64,000 bases of DNA from Tupaia tana (lineage: Eukaryota; Chordata; Mammalia; Scandentia; Tupaiidae). The stretch covers positions 130,923,592 through 130,987,591 of the forward strand of contig JAKSZU010000006.1 of the NCBI GenBank assembly GCA_026018925.1, in the 5' to 3' direction. The notes beneath the pieces were generated by a model, which saw nothing but the letters and a program-made list of their open reading frames with translations, had not been told where the DNA came from and ran no database searches. This document shows, piece by piece, positions 8,995 through 20,444 of the stretch; positions within the stretch are counted from its first letter, which is position 1; every line of letters starts with the position of its first letter. Position numbers and translations under genes: made by a program.

Positions 8995-9238
8995 CTGAAT
9001 AATAACAAGAGTCAACACGTATTGAGTGTTTGCTGTATACCAGGTACTAAATTGAGTCCTTCAAAGCTTTAAGGCCTCCTTAAAATCCTGGGATAGTAAT
9101 TATCAGCTATCATTTTATATATGAGGAAATTGTGGATTTGCAAAGCTATGATGATTACCCAAGGCAGTAACAGCTGGTAATGATGGAAGCCAGATTTATA
9201 TCTAGGCAACGTGATTCCAAGAACCCAAGCTCTTTAAA
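8995..9238 (-). mobile_element. MIR SINE, antisense
   Basis: ATTGAGTGTTTGCTGTATAC, then ATGAGGAAATTGTGG and TTACCCAAGGCAGTAACAGC match the reverse complement of MIR in order. Confidence 0.7.
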
Positions 9239-9453
9239 GACTACATGGAGTTTTCCAATAAAATATGCTTTCTATCTACCTGGAATATCTATCTATCTCA
9301 TAGCATCCTAGCATTTACGAATTTATGACTCAATTCAAAAGTCACTTCTGTAGTTTCTCTGATCTCCTTCCTCATACTTGCCACTCCCACCTTTGCTACT
9401 ACTAAATCGAAAACATCTATTATTGCACTTTCTATGTGGTTAGCTATTGTCTC

Positions 9454-10106
9454 TGCTGTGGTTTAACATTGTTCCCAAAAATTCATGTATTGGAATTTGG
9501 TTGTATTGTGAAGTTGTTAAGAGGTGGCATAATCTTGGGACCAGCAGTTAGCGTAATGGCTATGTCACTGAATTCCCATGTAGCTGACTGCAGTTCGAGT
9601 CCCGGACCTGGTGGCTTAAACTCACACTGGGCGCATGTGCGTGCGTGCCCAAGATCCCGAGAGGAGAATGGAGGAGAAGGGATTGCGGCATGGCCATCTC
9701 CCCTGTGGGGGAGTGATTTCTCGCTTTCTGTCTCTCTGTCTCTGTCTTTCTGGCGAGCGCATGTGCCCTATAGCAAAAAACCTCTCCAAAAAAAAAAAAA
9801 GTGACATAATCTGATCATGGCATTGAAGGCTGGGACTCCAGGAAGTGATTAGACATCAGGTTGGAGCCCCTATGATTAAGTCCTGGTGGGTTTATAAGGA
9901 AGGGGAATGAGACAGAGATACAGTGACAGACACTCTGAGCTTCCTCTGTCTCACCCTCTGCCATGTTTCCCAACAGCAAGAAGACACTCACCAGATGAAG
10001 CCCCTGGACCTTGTGCCTCCATACCATGAGCTGAATAAACCTCTATTCTTATAAATCACCTTGTTTCAGGCATTTTCTATTATTAGCAGCGGAGCAGACT
10101 AAAACA
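9454..10106 (+). mobile_element. MaLR-type LTR (MST/MLT1-like), fossil
   Basis: Starts TGCTGTGGTTTAACATTG and ends AGCAGACTAAAACA, the layout of a solo MaLR LTR, with a CTGAATAAACCTC polyadenylation region near 10030. No coding parts are present. A type A SINE (9537-9797) was inserted later. It is an old element of the ERVL-MaLR group, shared among placental mammals. Confidence 0.7.
9537..9797 (+). mobile_element. type A SINE inside the MaLR LTR
   Basis: Flanked by GGCATAATCT (about 9526) and GACATAATCT (about 9802), a target duplication with one difference. The tail is a plain poly(A) run. Confidence 0.9.
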
Positions 10107-10674
10107 ATCTCTCTCTTCTTTATTAAACTTAAGCACCTTGAGAGACAAGACCATTTTCTAATAATCTCTCAATTCTCAGTTCTTTGCCCTGTGCCCTCTG
10201 TGCAATCTACAGACACTTGTGGAATTATAAATAAGTGACTACATGCATAGTATTACTGTTTTGCTCTTTCCTGACTTCCTTCTATGTTCCTTTTAATCTC
10301 TACATTCCAAGATTGAATATCTCAGGGATAGTCTATACTCTCCCTTCACCTTACAAACACTCCTAAAACTATTTATATCTGAGTTCGTCCACCCCTGCAC
10401 TACCAAAAAGCTTTCGTTAATGCCGTCATAACCTCTGGTTGCTAAATCCAAAGAACAATTTTCAGCTATTGTTTTACATGACTCAATATCATTTGACACC
10501 GTTGACCACACTCTTCTTACCATATTCTTATTCTTGGTATGCAAGCACCATGATTCGCTTTCCTATTCTGGTGTGTGCATTGTGTATAAATTGTCTTCTC
10601 AGTCTGCTCACCGTCCTTAACTAGTAAATCTGTGTTTTTCTCGACACTGAAATTTTTTTTGAGAATTATTTATT

Positions 10675-10861
10675 GGGGCTGGCAGGTGGCATGGTGGTTA
10701 AGTATGCTGGACTCCCACATGGCCAACCACAGTTTGAGTCCTGGACCTGGCAGCCTGCTTTCTCACTTTCCCTCTCTCTCTTTCTCTTGCTCTTGCTCTG
10801 TCCCTTTTTGGTCAAATTTAAAAATAAATAAATAAATTTAAATAAAAATAATTATTTTAAA
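10675..10861 (+). mobile_element. type B SINE
   Basis: Head GGGGCTGGCAGGTGGCATGG, CT-rich part with CTTGCTCTTGCTC, and GGTCAAATTTAAAAATAAAT end. Confidence 0.9.
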
Positions 10862-10871
10862 AATTATTTAT

Positions 10872-11003
10872 TTATTATTATTATTTTTTTCAATTTTGAC
10901 TGGAGAGAGACATAGAGAGAGAGCAAGCCACCAGGTCCAGGACTCAAACCACTGTCAACCATGTGGTAGTCCAGTGCTTTTAACTACTAGTCCTGCCAGC
11001 CCC
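10872..11003 (-). mobile_element. type B SINE
   Basis: Antisense, facing the previous copy tail to tail with only AT-rich sequence between them. The pair can form a large hairpin. Confidence 0.85.
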
Positions 11004-11275
11004 AGGACTTTCAAATTTTAATCTTTATAACTTGTTTCTTTGATCTTGACCCACATATGCAACTGCCCAGTTCCTGTTTCCATTTGAAGTATTAAAACAA
11101 TCAAAACCAAAGTCAAAATGTCTACAACAAACTTCAGTTTTTTTTCTTTACTTTCCCTACAACTCTAACAACAGCAATGACTACAACAATGATATCAATA
11201 ACAAAAAGCCTGGTCTTCTACTGTTTCCTGTCTCAAACAGTAACAATATCAATTACCCCCCCAATGGCCCAAACT

Positions 11276-12020
11276 AGAAACTGACTAATCTAGGTTTGAA
11301 GGGTGGCCACGAGCGATAACTCGGACTTGGTTCAGATACTTTTGATTTATTTCTAAAGTACCAAACCAGCTGGGTAAAGGGTAAAATTGGGATTCGTAGG
11401 CTGCTAGGTACACTCATCTTCCCAGTGGTTCCCTTGTATCTCATAAAGGCATACCTAACGTGCAGTAGGCATAAGGGCCGTGTCCAGTCAAACGTTCTCC
11501 AGACTGGATGATGACTGAAGTGGAAGACGTATCAGCACCCATTAACGTACTTAGTGAGCTGTGTCATGGGTCATGGTCAGGTATAATGGTCAAGTTAAAA
11601 GCCTTGACTCTTATTGTGCCAACACCATGACAAACTCCCCTTCTTAGTGCCTGTACTGCACAGGTTAGAGGCTTTCTGGTTATGTCTGTTTAAGGGCTTT
11701 GTGGAAAACTCTAGCTACAATTGATAGATATTTTTGACCCTTCTTCACTCCTGACATCCAACTAGTCACCAAGTCCCGTGGTTGGTAATCTCTAATGATC
11801 TCAAATTCATTTACTTTCTACCAGTATGTATCACCTGGAAGTCTGATATCCCACTGCCACTCTAGTTCTTGTCTAATCAGTTCACTGCAAAGTGGCCCAG
11901 TTGATCTATTAAAGTAGCATTTCTATCAGTGTTTTGGAGAATCTTTTGCCAAACATTGGGATACTCCCTTATACTTGTCAGACCTTTTCTCTATAAAAAC
12001 GTATTTGAAAAAATGTTCAG
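11276..12020. other. unique-looking sequence
   Basis: About 745 bp with mixed composition. No named repeat or coding potential is seen. Confidence 0.45.
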
Positions 12021-12275
12021 GGAGCCAGCAGGTGGCTTGGTGGTTAAGTTGCTAGACTCCCACATAACTGTCACAGTTCAAGTCCCAGACCCAGGCACTT
12101 GAAAATCACACCGGAAGCACACATCTGTGTGTCTGCTGCCCAAATGCTGAGAGGAGAATGGAGGAGAAGGGATTACAGCGTGACATGTCTCCTAGGGAGT
12201 GATTTCTCATTTTTCTTCTCTTTGTCTCTCTCCAGGGAATGCACACACCCTATGGCAGAAACCTAAAAAAATAAT
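12021..12275 (+). mobile_element. type A SINE, older
   Basis: Head GGGAGCCAGCAGGTGGCTTG and body GGAGAATGGAGGAGAAGGG; CpGs are mostly lost. The end is CACCCTATGGCAGAAACC. Confidence 0.85.
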
Positions 12276-13340
12276 AAGTTCCGAACTTAGGAGCTAGATA
12301 CCAGTCAGACGTGGATTTTTAAATTTTATTTTTGCCTTAGTGGGTTGTTTAAAAGTCAAGTTCTATGACTTTGCCACTTTATGTTATCTTGGCACCTAGT
12401 GTTAAATAGCTGTATTTTATTTAAACATTTATCTACAAACCAAAATAGATCCCAGTTCACCTCAGTTCATGAGATCCAAGTTATACTCCTTACCTTTAAC
12501 ATTTTTAAACCCAGACTGTATTACCTTCTATGCATACCATTTTTCTTTGCCAATTAGGTGGCACTAATAATTTTAATAGTCCTATAGCCTATTATCTTCA
12601 CAGAAGCAAGTTGTAATGCTAATTAGATGAATTACATTGAAACATAATTTTCCAACCCATTTGTTAACTTCCGATCTTTTCCTATTGTTAGAAGAGCTGT
12701 CTAATAATGTATCCACTGTACCTTGGAAAGCAAAACTAGATATATTCACTAAATTTATAATGAGCAGGATACCATGCCTTCCTAGCTGAACTCCCTGTGG
12801 ACTAGCATTATTTAAAGGAGGAGTGCTGAGAAATTATTGTAATCGATGACCAGAACAAAACTGAGTGGAGTCCATGGCTACATCATATAGCCACGTGATA
12901 TGGTACCTATCCAGCCTGTTCCAGACAGCTGCGTAGGAGGTTTCTATGCTTGCTGTAGGTTGTATTGCTTTCCACAGGAGGGGATAGCTTCACATATTAC
13001 AGGCATCATAGGTGCGGGCATCTATTACAACTCAGATGAGGTGAAGTTGCAATATTAGCCTTCATTAGCAATACTTACAAAAAATCATATTAGAATAAGA
13101 ATGTCTTTTTAATATGAAAGATGTTAGGCTTTGAATAAACACTCCAAGTAAAAATTTAGCTACACATCCTAGGACCTTAGTTGCTATTTTTCTGATTTAT
13201 GACTTGGCTACCAGGGAAATAATCTGTCTCGACTCCCATCACCACTTCAGCCAAAAGAGACTTGTTCCAACCTCCCCTGGCACATAATGCCCAGCTTCAA
13301 AGTCTTCAGTATCTGTCTACCGCTATGAAGATGAAAACCC
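12276..13340. other. unique-looking sequence
   Basis: About 1.06 kb without SINEs. No repeat or coding region recognised. Confidence 0.5.
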
Positions 13341-13578
13341 AGGGCCAGATGGTGGCAAAGCAATAAACACTGCTCTGCAAGGCAGTCCCATGTGGGAAGG
13401 TTCCTGGTTCAGGTCTGGAGACCTCCCTGAGTACACTGGGCACATACCTGCACATGATCTAGAACTGGCTATAGGCTGGAGGTGGATATCTGTGTAGGGA
13501 CCTTTCTGAAGGTGTTCTCTATTATCTGCTTGTCTCGCTCATGAAAGAAATAAATAAGCTTAAAAAATAATAGTAGTA
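13341..13578 (+). mobile_element. type C SINE (tRNA/7SL chimera)
   Basis: Head GGGCCAGATGGTGGCAAAGC and B box GGTTCAGGTCTGG. Then GCACATACCTGCACATGATC and GGCTGGAGGTGG correspond to the 7SL half. The end is CGCTCATGAAAGAAATAAAT. Confidence 0.6.
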
Positions 13579-13785
13579 CTGGCTCCATGGTGCAATGATA
13601 ATGTGCTGTTCAAGACAAGCAGGATCCCACATGGCGACTGAGGTTCAAATCCTCAGCCTCATCAACCTGAAGCACTCTGAGTATGCATGTGAAAGCCTAA
13701 GATCTGATGGGCTGGAGGAAGATCACAGTGTGACAAGACCCTGTGAAGGATGCTTGTCTCTCTCTCTCTTTATCATACATGTGTG
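13579..13785 (+). mobile_element. type D SINE
   Basis: The head GGCTCCATGGTGCAATGATA is close to the 5' part of tRNA-Arg. B box GGTTCAAATCC at about 13644. The body continues with GATCTGATGGGCTGGAGGAA. It is the best-preserved type D copy in the window. Confidence 0.6.
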
Positions 13786-13794
13786 CTGCATGCA

Positions 13795-14045
13795 GCAGCT
13801 GTTAGGTACTTGGTGGATGAATCTGTATCCCACATGGCCCACCAAGGGATCAGGGTTTGAGTTCAGTCACTGCAGCTTGAAAAACATTCTGGGTGAGTGC
13901 TTGCATTCCCAAGACCCTGAAAGGATAGGGAGTTGGAGGAAAATGGATTGCAGTGTGACCAGTCCTAATCCCTTTGGGGAAATGTTTTCTCTCTCTTTCT
14001 CTCATGCATACACACATGTGCCCCCTGGCATTGAAAAAAAAAGTG
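13795..14045 (+). mobile_element. type A' SINE
   Basis: Head CTGTATCCCACATGGCCC and B box GGGTTTGAGTTC; body GGAGGAAAATGGATTGCAGT. Follows the type D copy without a gap. Confidence 0.7.
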
Positions 14046-15102
14046 ATAGGAAGACACTATTTTAAACAGAATTGAAAATAACTTTCTGAGTAGGGAATAA
14101 CAGAGAAAAGGAAGGGAATAATCTATTAAAGATGTAGGAAGAAGAACGATGGCAAAGAAATAAGATTCTCCATAGTCATTTACTATGCTTGTGGAATTAT
14201 TGATGTTTTCATTACAGTCCTGTCAGTTTTTTGTTTTATATATACATTAGGCTGTAATTCAGAACATATAACAATAAAACCGTGATGTTTTTTGTTTTTT
14301 ACGAAGTGAAGGTCTCATCTAAATGCTAGTTTCTCCATGTTTTACTTGACCAACTTTGACCTTTTCAAATATATGCATCCCTTCTGAAGAATTTTTGGGA
14401 ACTTTTGACTACAGAGTTCTACCTTCCACAGCCCCCTCAGTATGAGGAGGCCTCCCTGCTAACCACAAGGCAACTCTAGTCCTGGGAGAGGTCTTAGATA
14501 TAAAATAGATCCTGTAATTTTGTATGTTAAGGAACTGGATTATGGCTGCAATTTGTCTACATTTGTGAACACTCCCCCTCTTTCCTTCCTGTAGCACAGT
14601 TCTTATAAATGACAAAATCTAATTTTAAAATTCTGTTTCAGTAATTATATTTTCCACAAGTGCAAAAGTCCTGAGTCAAAAATGAGCCCAGTTGTATTTT
14701 GGTGGAGAAAAGTAAACAAAAGAAAGAAAGGTAGCTGCATGCTGCTTTCATTGTTCTTGTTGTTACAGAATTAAATTGACTCGTTATTTGATGCTTCCAT
14801 TCCTAGAACCAACCTTATATTTTCTCATCTTTGTTGTTCCCTTAGTTTATAGTACCCCACCTCCCCCTACCGACTCAAATCCCAGATCTTACTGCCCCTC
14901 CACCATCAGTTAATACTTATGACAATTTTTACACACCGTACAAGTGTAAAGTTTGTTCTCTGATCTCTAGCAGGTTACAGTTCAGGTACATGGATAAAAT
15001 GTTTACACAAGAAAAATATAACTGTAATAAGTCAGTATATAGTAGGTAATACTGAATGATTTAGACAATAAATCCTGAAGGAGTTTGAAAATCTGGGACT
15101 CG
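14046..15102. other. unique-looking sequence
   Basis: About 1.06 kb with no SINE or gene recognised. A 68-codon minus-strand frame at 14409-14615 is considered chance. Confidence 0.5.
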
Positions 15103-15276
15103 AAGCTGGTAGAGGTGCACGTTGGTTGGGCATTGGACTCCCACATGGCCGACTGAAGTTCGAGTCCTGGGCCGGGTAGCTCGCTTTCTCACTTTCTCTC
15201 TGTCTCTCTAGCCAAATTAAAAAATAATAATAAATAAAATTAAATAAATAATTCTTTTTTTTTATAAAAAAAGAAA
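15103..15276 (+). mobile_element. type B SINE
   Basis: Target duplication AATCTGGGACT at about 15089 and 15279. B box AGTTCGAGTCC. The tail is T8 followed by A7. Confidence 0.9.
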
Positions 15277-15404
15277 AGAATCTGGGACTGAACAAAGACT
15301 TCACATAGAATCTAGAATTTGAGTAGGATATTTTGAAATAAGAAAGATCAAGAAAGTAGGGCTCTTTGTTTCTTATTTATTCTTTCTTCCATGAAAAAGA
15401 CAGC

Positions 15405-15665
15405 GGGCTAAACCCATAGCCTTGTGGTTAAGGGAACTGGATCCTACATGAGCAACCATGGTTGGAATCCTGGCGACTTGTAAAACACTCTGGGCATGTG
15501 TACATGTGTGTCCAAAGTCCTAATAGGATGGGGAAGTGGAAGAGAACGGTGTGGGGCATGATCGTGCCTGATTGGGGATGCTTTCTCCCTCTTGATGTCT
15601 TTCTGTTCTCTCTCACTCTCTTCCTCTCTGACAAGAACACCTGCCTTCTGACAATAACAAAGAAA
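15405..15665 (+). mobile_element. type A' SINE
   Basis: Head GCCTTGTGGTTAAGGGAACT with TGGATCCTACATGAGC; body GGATGGGGAAGTGGAAGAG. The terminal part carries GACAATAACAAAG. Confidence 0.8.
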
Positions 15666-15667
15666 GA

Positions 15668-15804
15668 GAGAGGGCACATGCACTCACCAGAGAGAGACTA
15701 AGAGTGGGGGAATGGAGAACCACCCCCCACCCCCCCACCATGGGATATGGTCACATTGCAATCCCTTCATTCTCCAACATGTTGGGATTTGAGGCACACA
15801 CACG

Positions 15805-15845
<41 letters not shown>

Positions 15846-15946
15846 GCACCTGCCATGTTTCTCAAGCCTCTGGGTCTGAGACTTAAGCTTCACAATCAGC
15901 CACATAGGATCTGGATCCCTTAACCGCTAGACCACAGGCCTGGAAC
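15668..15946 (-). mobile_element. type A SINE with internal (CA)n
   Basis: Faces the preceding A' copy tail to tail. A microsatellite (15794-15844) grew at the GGCACACACACGCCC position, a site that recurs in other copies. Confidence 0.85.
15794..15844. repeat. (CA)n microsatellite
   Basis: About 25 repeats inside a type A SINE, nearly perfect and therefore probably polymorphic. Confidence 0.95.
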
Positions 15947-15949
15947 AAC

Positions 15950-16682
15950 ATGCCTCTTTTTTAAAAGAGAGTAAAAGAGAAGGTGGCACTACTACTACTA
16001 CAAAAGAAAAAAAAAAAAAAAAGTCTAAAAGTTAAGAAAGCCCAGTTCTGTACATTCTGAGTTTTTTGAAATCTTTGACAAGCCTAAAATTTACTCCAAA
16101 CTGTTTTGACCACCCAAAAATGTCGTGATACTCTGTAAGTACTACTCTGTTGTTCTGTGGGTTGGTTGAGGGTTCCTCTGTTGGTTTTGCCCACTCACAT
16201 AGCTGCATGTAGCAGCATGTAGATTGAGGGTTGACTAGGAAATGGAAATTAGCTTTACAAGTCTGGCAGCTTGACTCTGGCTGTCAGCCAGGAGGTTCAG
16301 ATGGCCTGTCGTCCTGTGGGAGAAGAGGTCTGACCCTCCATGATGATCTCAAGCAGCAGTCCAGTAGAGCAGAAACTGCTGTAGAAATTTCTTTCAGTAA
16401 TTATTTCCAAAGGTTGAGAAGTCCATCCTCAGTCAGGATCTATGGTCATGACCTAGTGACTTTTCCTTACTAAGTTACCTCCCTCTCTTTTGATGCCTAA
16501 CATGATATCCAATTAAAATATTTTTATCTTTTTTTTTTTTTTAATTTAGAGCTTTGAGATGTAGGATCCCTTTAATTCCTACTAGAAATGCAGCATGCTT
16601 GCAAAAACTCATGGCATCGAGTGAGATACAAAGACAAAAATACCTTTTATACTTTTCTCTGTAGGCCTTGTTTTAATTTTTT
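15950..16682. other. unique-looking sequence with a possible old repeat
   Basis: Within 16150-16470, CTGGCAGCTTGACTCTGGC, CTGTCAGCCAGGAGG and GGTCTGACCCTCC resemble an old mammalian repeat whose family name I cannot fix. The rest is AT-rich. Confidence 0.3.
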
Positions 16683-16943
16683 TTTTTCTTTTTTTGGAGA
16701 GGTTTTCGCTATAAGGTGCGTGCGCTCGCCAGAAAGACAGAGACAGAGAGACAGAAAGCAAGAAATCACCCCGCAGGGGGGACGGCCATGCTGCAATCCG
16801 TTCTCCTCCATTCTCCTCTCGGGATCTTGGGCACGCATGCACACGCGCCCAGCGTGAGTGTAAGCCACCAGGTACGGGACTCGAACTGCGGTTGACTATG
16901 TGGGAGTCCAGCTACATAGCCATTACACTAGCTGCTGGTCCCA
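16683..16943 (-). mobile_element. type A SINE, young
   Basis: Target duplication GCCTTGTTTTAATTTTTT at 16665-16682 and 16944-16961. CpG-rich tail end (GGTGCGTGCGCTCGCC). Confidence 0.93.
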
Positions 16944-16961
16944 GCCTTGTTTTAATTTTTT

Positions 16962-17626
16962 AAAGTTATATGTTGGGAATCAAATTATCCTAGTTTTGGG
17001 ATACTTTGAATTCCTAACAGTATATCAAATCCACCTATTTCCAAATGAAGAAGAGATTGTCACATGGTGCATGCTGAAGTTTAATGTTCTGAAAATCCTT
17101 GTGATCCACAACGTTATCTTTTATTTTCCTGACTCAGAAACAGAAAATATGGTTTGAAATGTCCCTGGAGATGAGTTATTTTGGGAAAAATAAGTAAGGA
17201 TCAGCAGAATGAGGACACCTTAGGCAGTGATCTCAGTTATTACAGTTTGGGACAAGCAAAATATAAGGCTATCATAACTAGATACAAGGAAAAAATAGCT
17301 GATGGATGGCATCTGGAGCTTGCCTGCCAAGTTTTGAGATCAAACGAAGCAAGTCAAGAATTGAAGCTGTCAGTGTATGTGCTTTTATTTAGGTGTTTTA
17401 TTATGTAACAAGCTAAACTATAATAAATTAATTTTTAATATTTTTTGTAGCATAAATCATAATTGACTGAATCAAAGCTTCATTTCAGTATTATTCTCAC
17501 CTTGCCAGACTGTAACCTATCTTCAGAGGCGAATTCATTCATGGCCTTTGCAGTTACGTGGTAGTGACAGGAATTACAGAAACAATGTCTGTTTCTTGAG
17601 AGCTTTATAAAAAAAATCATTCTCTC
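16962..17626. other. unique-looking sequence
   Basis: About 665 bp with short open frames (85 and 75 codons) that I do not recognise. Confidence 0.5.
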
Positions 17627-17797
17627 TGGAGTCAGCAAGTGATTAAGGTGCTGGACTCCCACATGGCTGATCACAGTTTGAGTCTCAGACCTGGCAGCTT
17701 GATTTCTCACTTTTTCTCTCATTCTCACTCTGTCCCTCTCTGGTCACATTAAAATAAATAAAGTTAAATAAAACTAAAATAATTCTTTAAAAAAAAT
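17627..17797 (+). mobile_element. type B SINE
   Basis: Complete copy with tail AATAAAGTTAAATAAAAC. Flanks cattctct (about 17620) and gattctct (about 17799) fit a short target duplication. Confidence 0.88.
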
Positions 17798-17799
17798 GA

Positions 17800-18221
17800 T
17801 TCTCTTTTAAGTGGTTAGCAAAGCCACATGTTTCTGCTTAAAATATCTAGTCTCTGCCTAATATAGTGGAAACTCACATAAAATTTTAGATTTCTAATAT
17901 TCTAAACAAACCATAGATTCCAAAATATACATAGGCAATATACTCACTTAGTGAAATCTAGGAAATGCCAAGTTCCTGAGGAAGACCTAATCTAGAACTT
18001 TTGCTCACCTTTCACTGAGCTCTTGACAGATTCCTCCTCACTTAAGATATTCCAAACCCTCTCCCCACTTCCCAAGTTTCCAATTATATCCTGTCTATGC
18101 ATTATTCGATTATTAGGGAATAATAAAACCATTGCTCAGTTCTAGATATCTTACATGTGGCATCTGGATCTAATAGATCCACCAGAAATAAAGGTATCTT
18201 TTATATTAAGTTTTAATTTTG
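17800..18221. other. unique-looking AT-rich sequence
   Basis: Nothing recognised. Confidence 0.5.
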
Positions 18222-18455
18222 AGGGCCAGCCTATTAATCTAGTACTTAAGGGAGCTGGATCCCACAAGGCCAACAACAGATCACATCCTAGCCCCAGAGG
18301 CTTGAAAACACGTTGGGCGTGTGTGTGTATCCAAAATCCTGACAGGATGGAGAAAAAGGATCGTGATATGACCACACTCCATTGGGGTGTGCTTTCTCCC
18401 TCTCCCTCTCTCTGTCTCTGGAAAGCATATGTGCCTTATGCCAGTTTTTGTTACT
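18222..18455 (+). mobile_element. type A' SINE
   Basis: GAGGGCCAGCCTATTAATC head, TGGATCCCACAAGGCCAAC, and the CACTCCATTGGGGTGTGC block typical of A'. Confidence 0.75.
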
Positions 18456-18459
18456 GTTG

Positions 18460-18697
18460 TAGTTTTTGATATAGGACTCATGCACTTGCCAGAGAGCGAG
18501 AGAAAAAGTGAGAAATCACCTCCCAGAGAGGATGGCCATACTGCAATTTCTTCTCCACGAGTCTCCTCTCAGGATCTTGGGCTTGCATGTACATGTGTCT
18601 GGTGTTGTTTTCAAGCCACCTGGGCCAGTATTCAAACTGTGATTCTGGCCACGTGAAATCTAGTGCCTTAACCTCCACACAACCTGCTGGCCCCCTT
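18460..18697 (-). mobile_element. type A SINE
   Basis: Antisense, tail to tail with the A' copy on its left. Ends CAACCTGCTGGCCCCC. Confidence 0.85.
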
Positions 18698-18736
18698 ATA
18701 GCAATTAGAATTTTAATTATAGCAATTAAAATCTTT

Positions 18737-18978
18737 TAGAAAAAGATTTTTGCTATAGGGCATGTGTGTTCACCAGAGACATAGAGAGAGAAAGAGAAAG
18801 AAAGTGAGAAGTCCCCCCCCGGGGGAAGGGCCGTGCTGCGATCCGTTCTCCATTCTCCTCTTGGGATTTTGGACATGCATGCACATATGCCTGGTGTGAG
18901 TTTCAAGCCACCGGGTCCAGGACTCAAACTGCAGTCAACCATGTGAGAGTCCAGTGCTATGCCACCTCCTGGCCCCCT
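18737..18978 (-). mobile_element. type A SINE
   Basis: C-run of nine and GGGGG block at about 18813-18825. Separated from the preceding copy by about 40 bp. Confidence 0.88.
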
Positions 18979-19006
18979 TACAGCCCTTTTTAAAAAGTTA
19001 ATTTTT

Positions 19007-19253
19007 GGGACCAGCAGGTGGTGTAGTAGTTACAGTGCTGTTGTCCCACATGGCCGACTGCAATTAGTCCTGGACCCAGAGGCTTGAAAATTATGCCAGG
19101 TGCATGTGCATTTGTGTCCAAAATGCCTAGAGGAGAATGAAGGAGAAGGAATTGCAGCATGGCCATCCTCCCCCCCCGGAGGGGGGGCGGTGATTTCTCA
19201 CTTTTCCTCTCAGTGTCTCTCTTTTTCTCTCTGGTACCCTATGACAAAGACCT
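19007..19253 (+). mobile_element. type A SINE
   Basis: Target duplication TTAATTTTT at about 18998 and 19253. The C8/G7 block at 19171-19187 is a strong self-complementary stem. Confidence 0.88.
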
Positions 19254-19738
19254 TAATTTTTCAAGTTCATTCTGATATGAAATTTGTAGGCTCACATGCA
19301 GTTATAAGAAATACTACATGAGATCTCGTGTACCCTTATCCAAAATTCCCCCAAATGCTAGCATCTTGCAAAACTGTAGTATAATAACAGTCACCACCTG
19401 CTATTTTTGGCTGTCCCCAAATATGTTTTGTTGTTATTTAACTAGTTAACTCACCACATAAATTTATCAAAAAGCAGGAGTGATCTGTACAGGCTACTCA
19501 CCTGCTGCCATCATTATATAATCAAATGAAGTTAAGAGTCATGCTGAGAGAACTGGCTTACTCATATTAATCACATTGAACAAAACTAGTTATATAATTA
19601 CGAGTTGTTCAAGCGTAACTCCATTAAAGGGGTGATTCGCTATGGGTGTGTGGTGAAAAGTGCTAAAAAAAACCACACATGGTTGGTTTGTTTTCAAAAG
19701 ACTCTCCCACCATCCTTATAAACTTTCATGGATATCGG
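19254..19738. other. unique-looking sequence
   Basis: Nothing recognised. Confidence 0.5.
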
Positions 19739-19896
19739 TATGGTGGGTGGAATTCTAGGCTCCCAAGGTTTCCCACCCACATGTTGGGGCTGTAGGCTGG
19801 GACTGTGAATATGATAAATTTCACTCTTGTGATTATGTGATGTTATGTGGCAGTCAGTCGTTAATAAAGGGATATTATCTGGGTAGGTTTGACCTC

Positions 19897-20122
19897 ATTT
19901 TTTTTTATTTTTTTTTATTTTTTTTTTGGTAAGCAAACGTGTTTATGCTCAAGAGACAGAGAGAGATAAGCATTCTTGAAGGGTCCCATCACAGCATGAT
20001 ACCCCTTTCCCCAGCCCTCCAGCTCCTCAGGATCCTTACCACCTGCATGTGTGCTTGGGGTGTTTTTCAGGCTGATCCAGGGATCTGAACTCATAGTTAG
20101 CCATAGTCATATCAACTGCTAG
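19897..20122 (-). mobile_element. old tRNA SINE (A' or D lineage)
   Basis: T-rich left end, GAGACAGAGAGAGATAAG, body CCTCCAGCTCCTCAGGATCC, and a head GATCTGAACTCATAGTTAGC. Too diverged to assign firmly. Confidence 0.5.
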
Positions 20123-20178
20123 AAGTAGAGAGGTTTCTCTGAATGGTCATTGAAGAGGAAGCTTAAGAAGTGTACTCC

Positions 20179-20325
20179 ATGGGACCGACAGGTGGTGTGG
20201 TGGTTACATACTGGTCTCCCACATGACTGACTGTGGTTCAAGTCCAAGACCTGGCAGCTTGCTTTCTCATTCCCCTCCCCTCCACCCTCTTCTCTCTCTC
20301 TCTGGTTAAAAAAGGTAATAATATC
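20179..20325 (+). mobile_element. type B SINE
   Basis: Head GGGACCGACAGGTGGTGTGG and B box GGTTCAAGTCC. Short tail ending in GGTTAAAAAAGG. Confidence 0.85.
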
Positions 20326-20444
20326 AAGTATACCAACACCTTGATCTTGCACTTTACAGCCTCCAGAACTATAAAAAATAAATACTTGTTTTCATAAGTC
20401 ACCCAGTTTATAGTATTTTATAACTGTCTAACAGAGTAAGATAA

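Larger units (their letters stand above)
10300..11275 (+). mobile_element. L2/CR1-type LINE fragment, split by two B SINEs
   Basis: GGTTGCTAAATCCAAAGAAC, then CATTTGACACCGTTGACCAC (about 10490) match the conserved reverse transcriptase region. After the SINEs, ATGCAACTGCCCAGTTCC and CAAAATGTCTACAACAAAC (about 11115) continue in the same order. Highly diverged. Confidence 0.55.
19739..20444 (+). mobile_element. MLT1-type MaLR LTR, fossil, split by two SINEs
   Basis: Begins TATGGTGGGTGGAATTCTAG and ends AACTGTCTAACAGAGTAAG, with a polyadenylation region AAAAAATAAATAC near 20376. An A'/D-like SINE (19897-20122) and a B SINE (20179-20325) were added later. Solo LTR without coding parts, of placental-mammal age. 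Confidence 0.65.

Noticed and set aside
18460-19253. Regularly spaced repeats that could suggest a CRISPR-like or tandem array
   Set aside because: Spacing is irregular, units are 150-270 bp SINEs with their own target duplications and both orientations; the DNA is mammalian.
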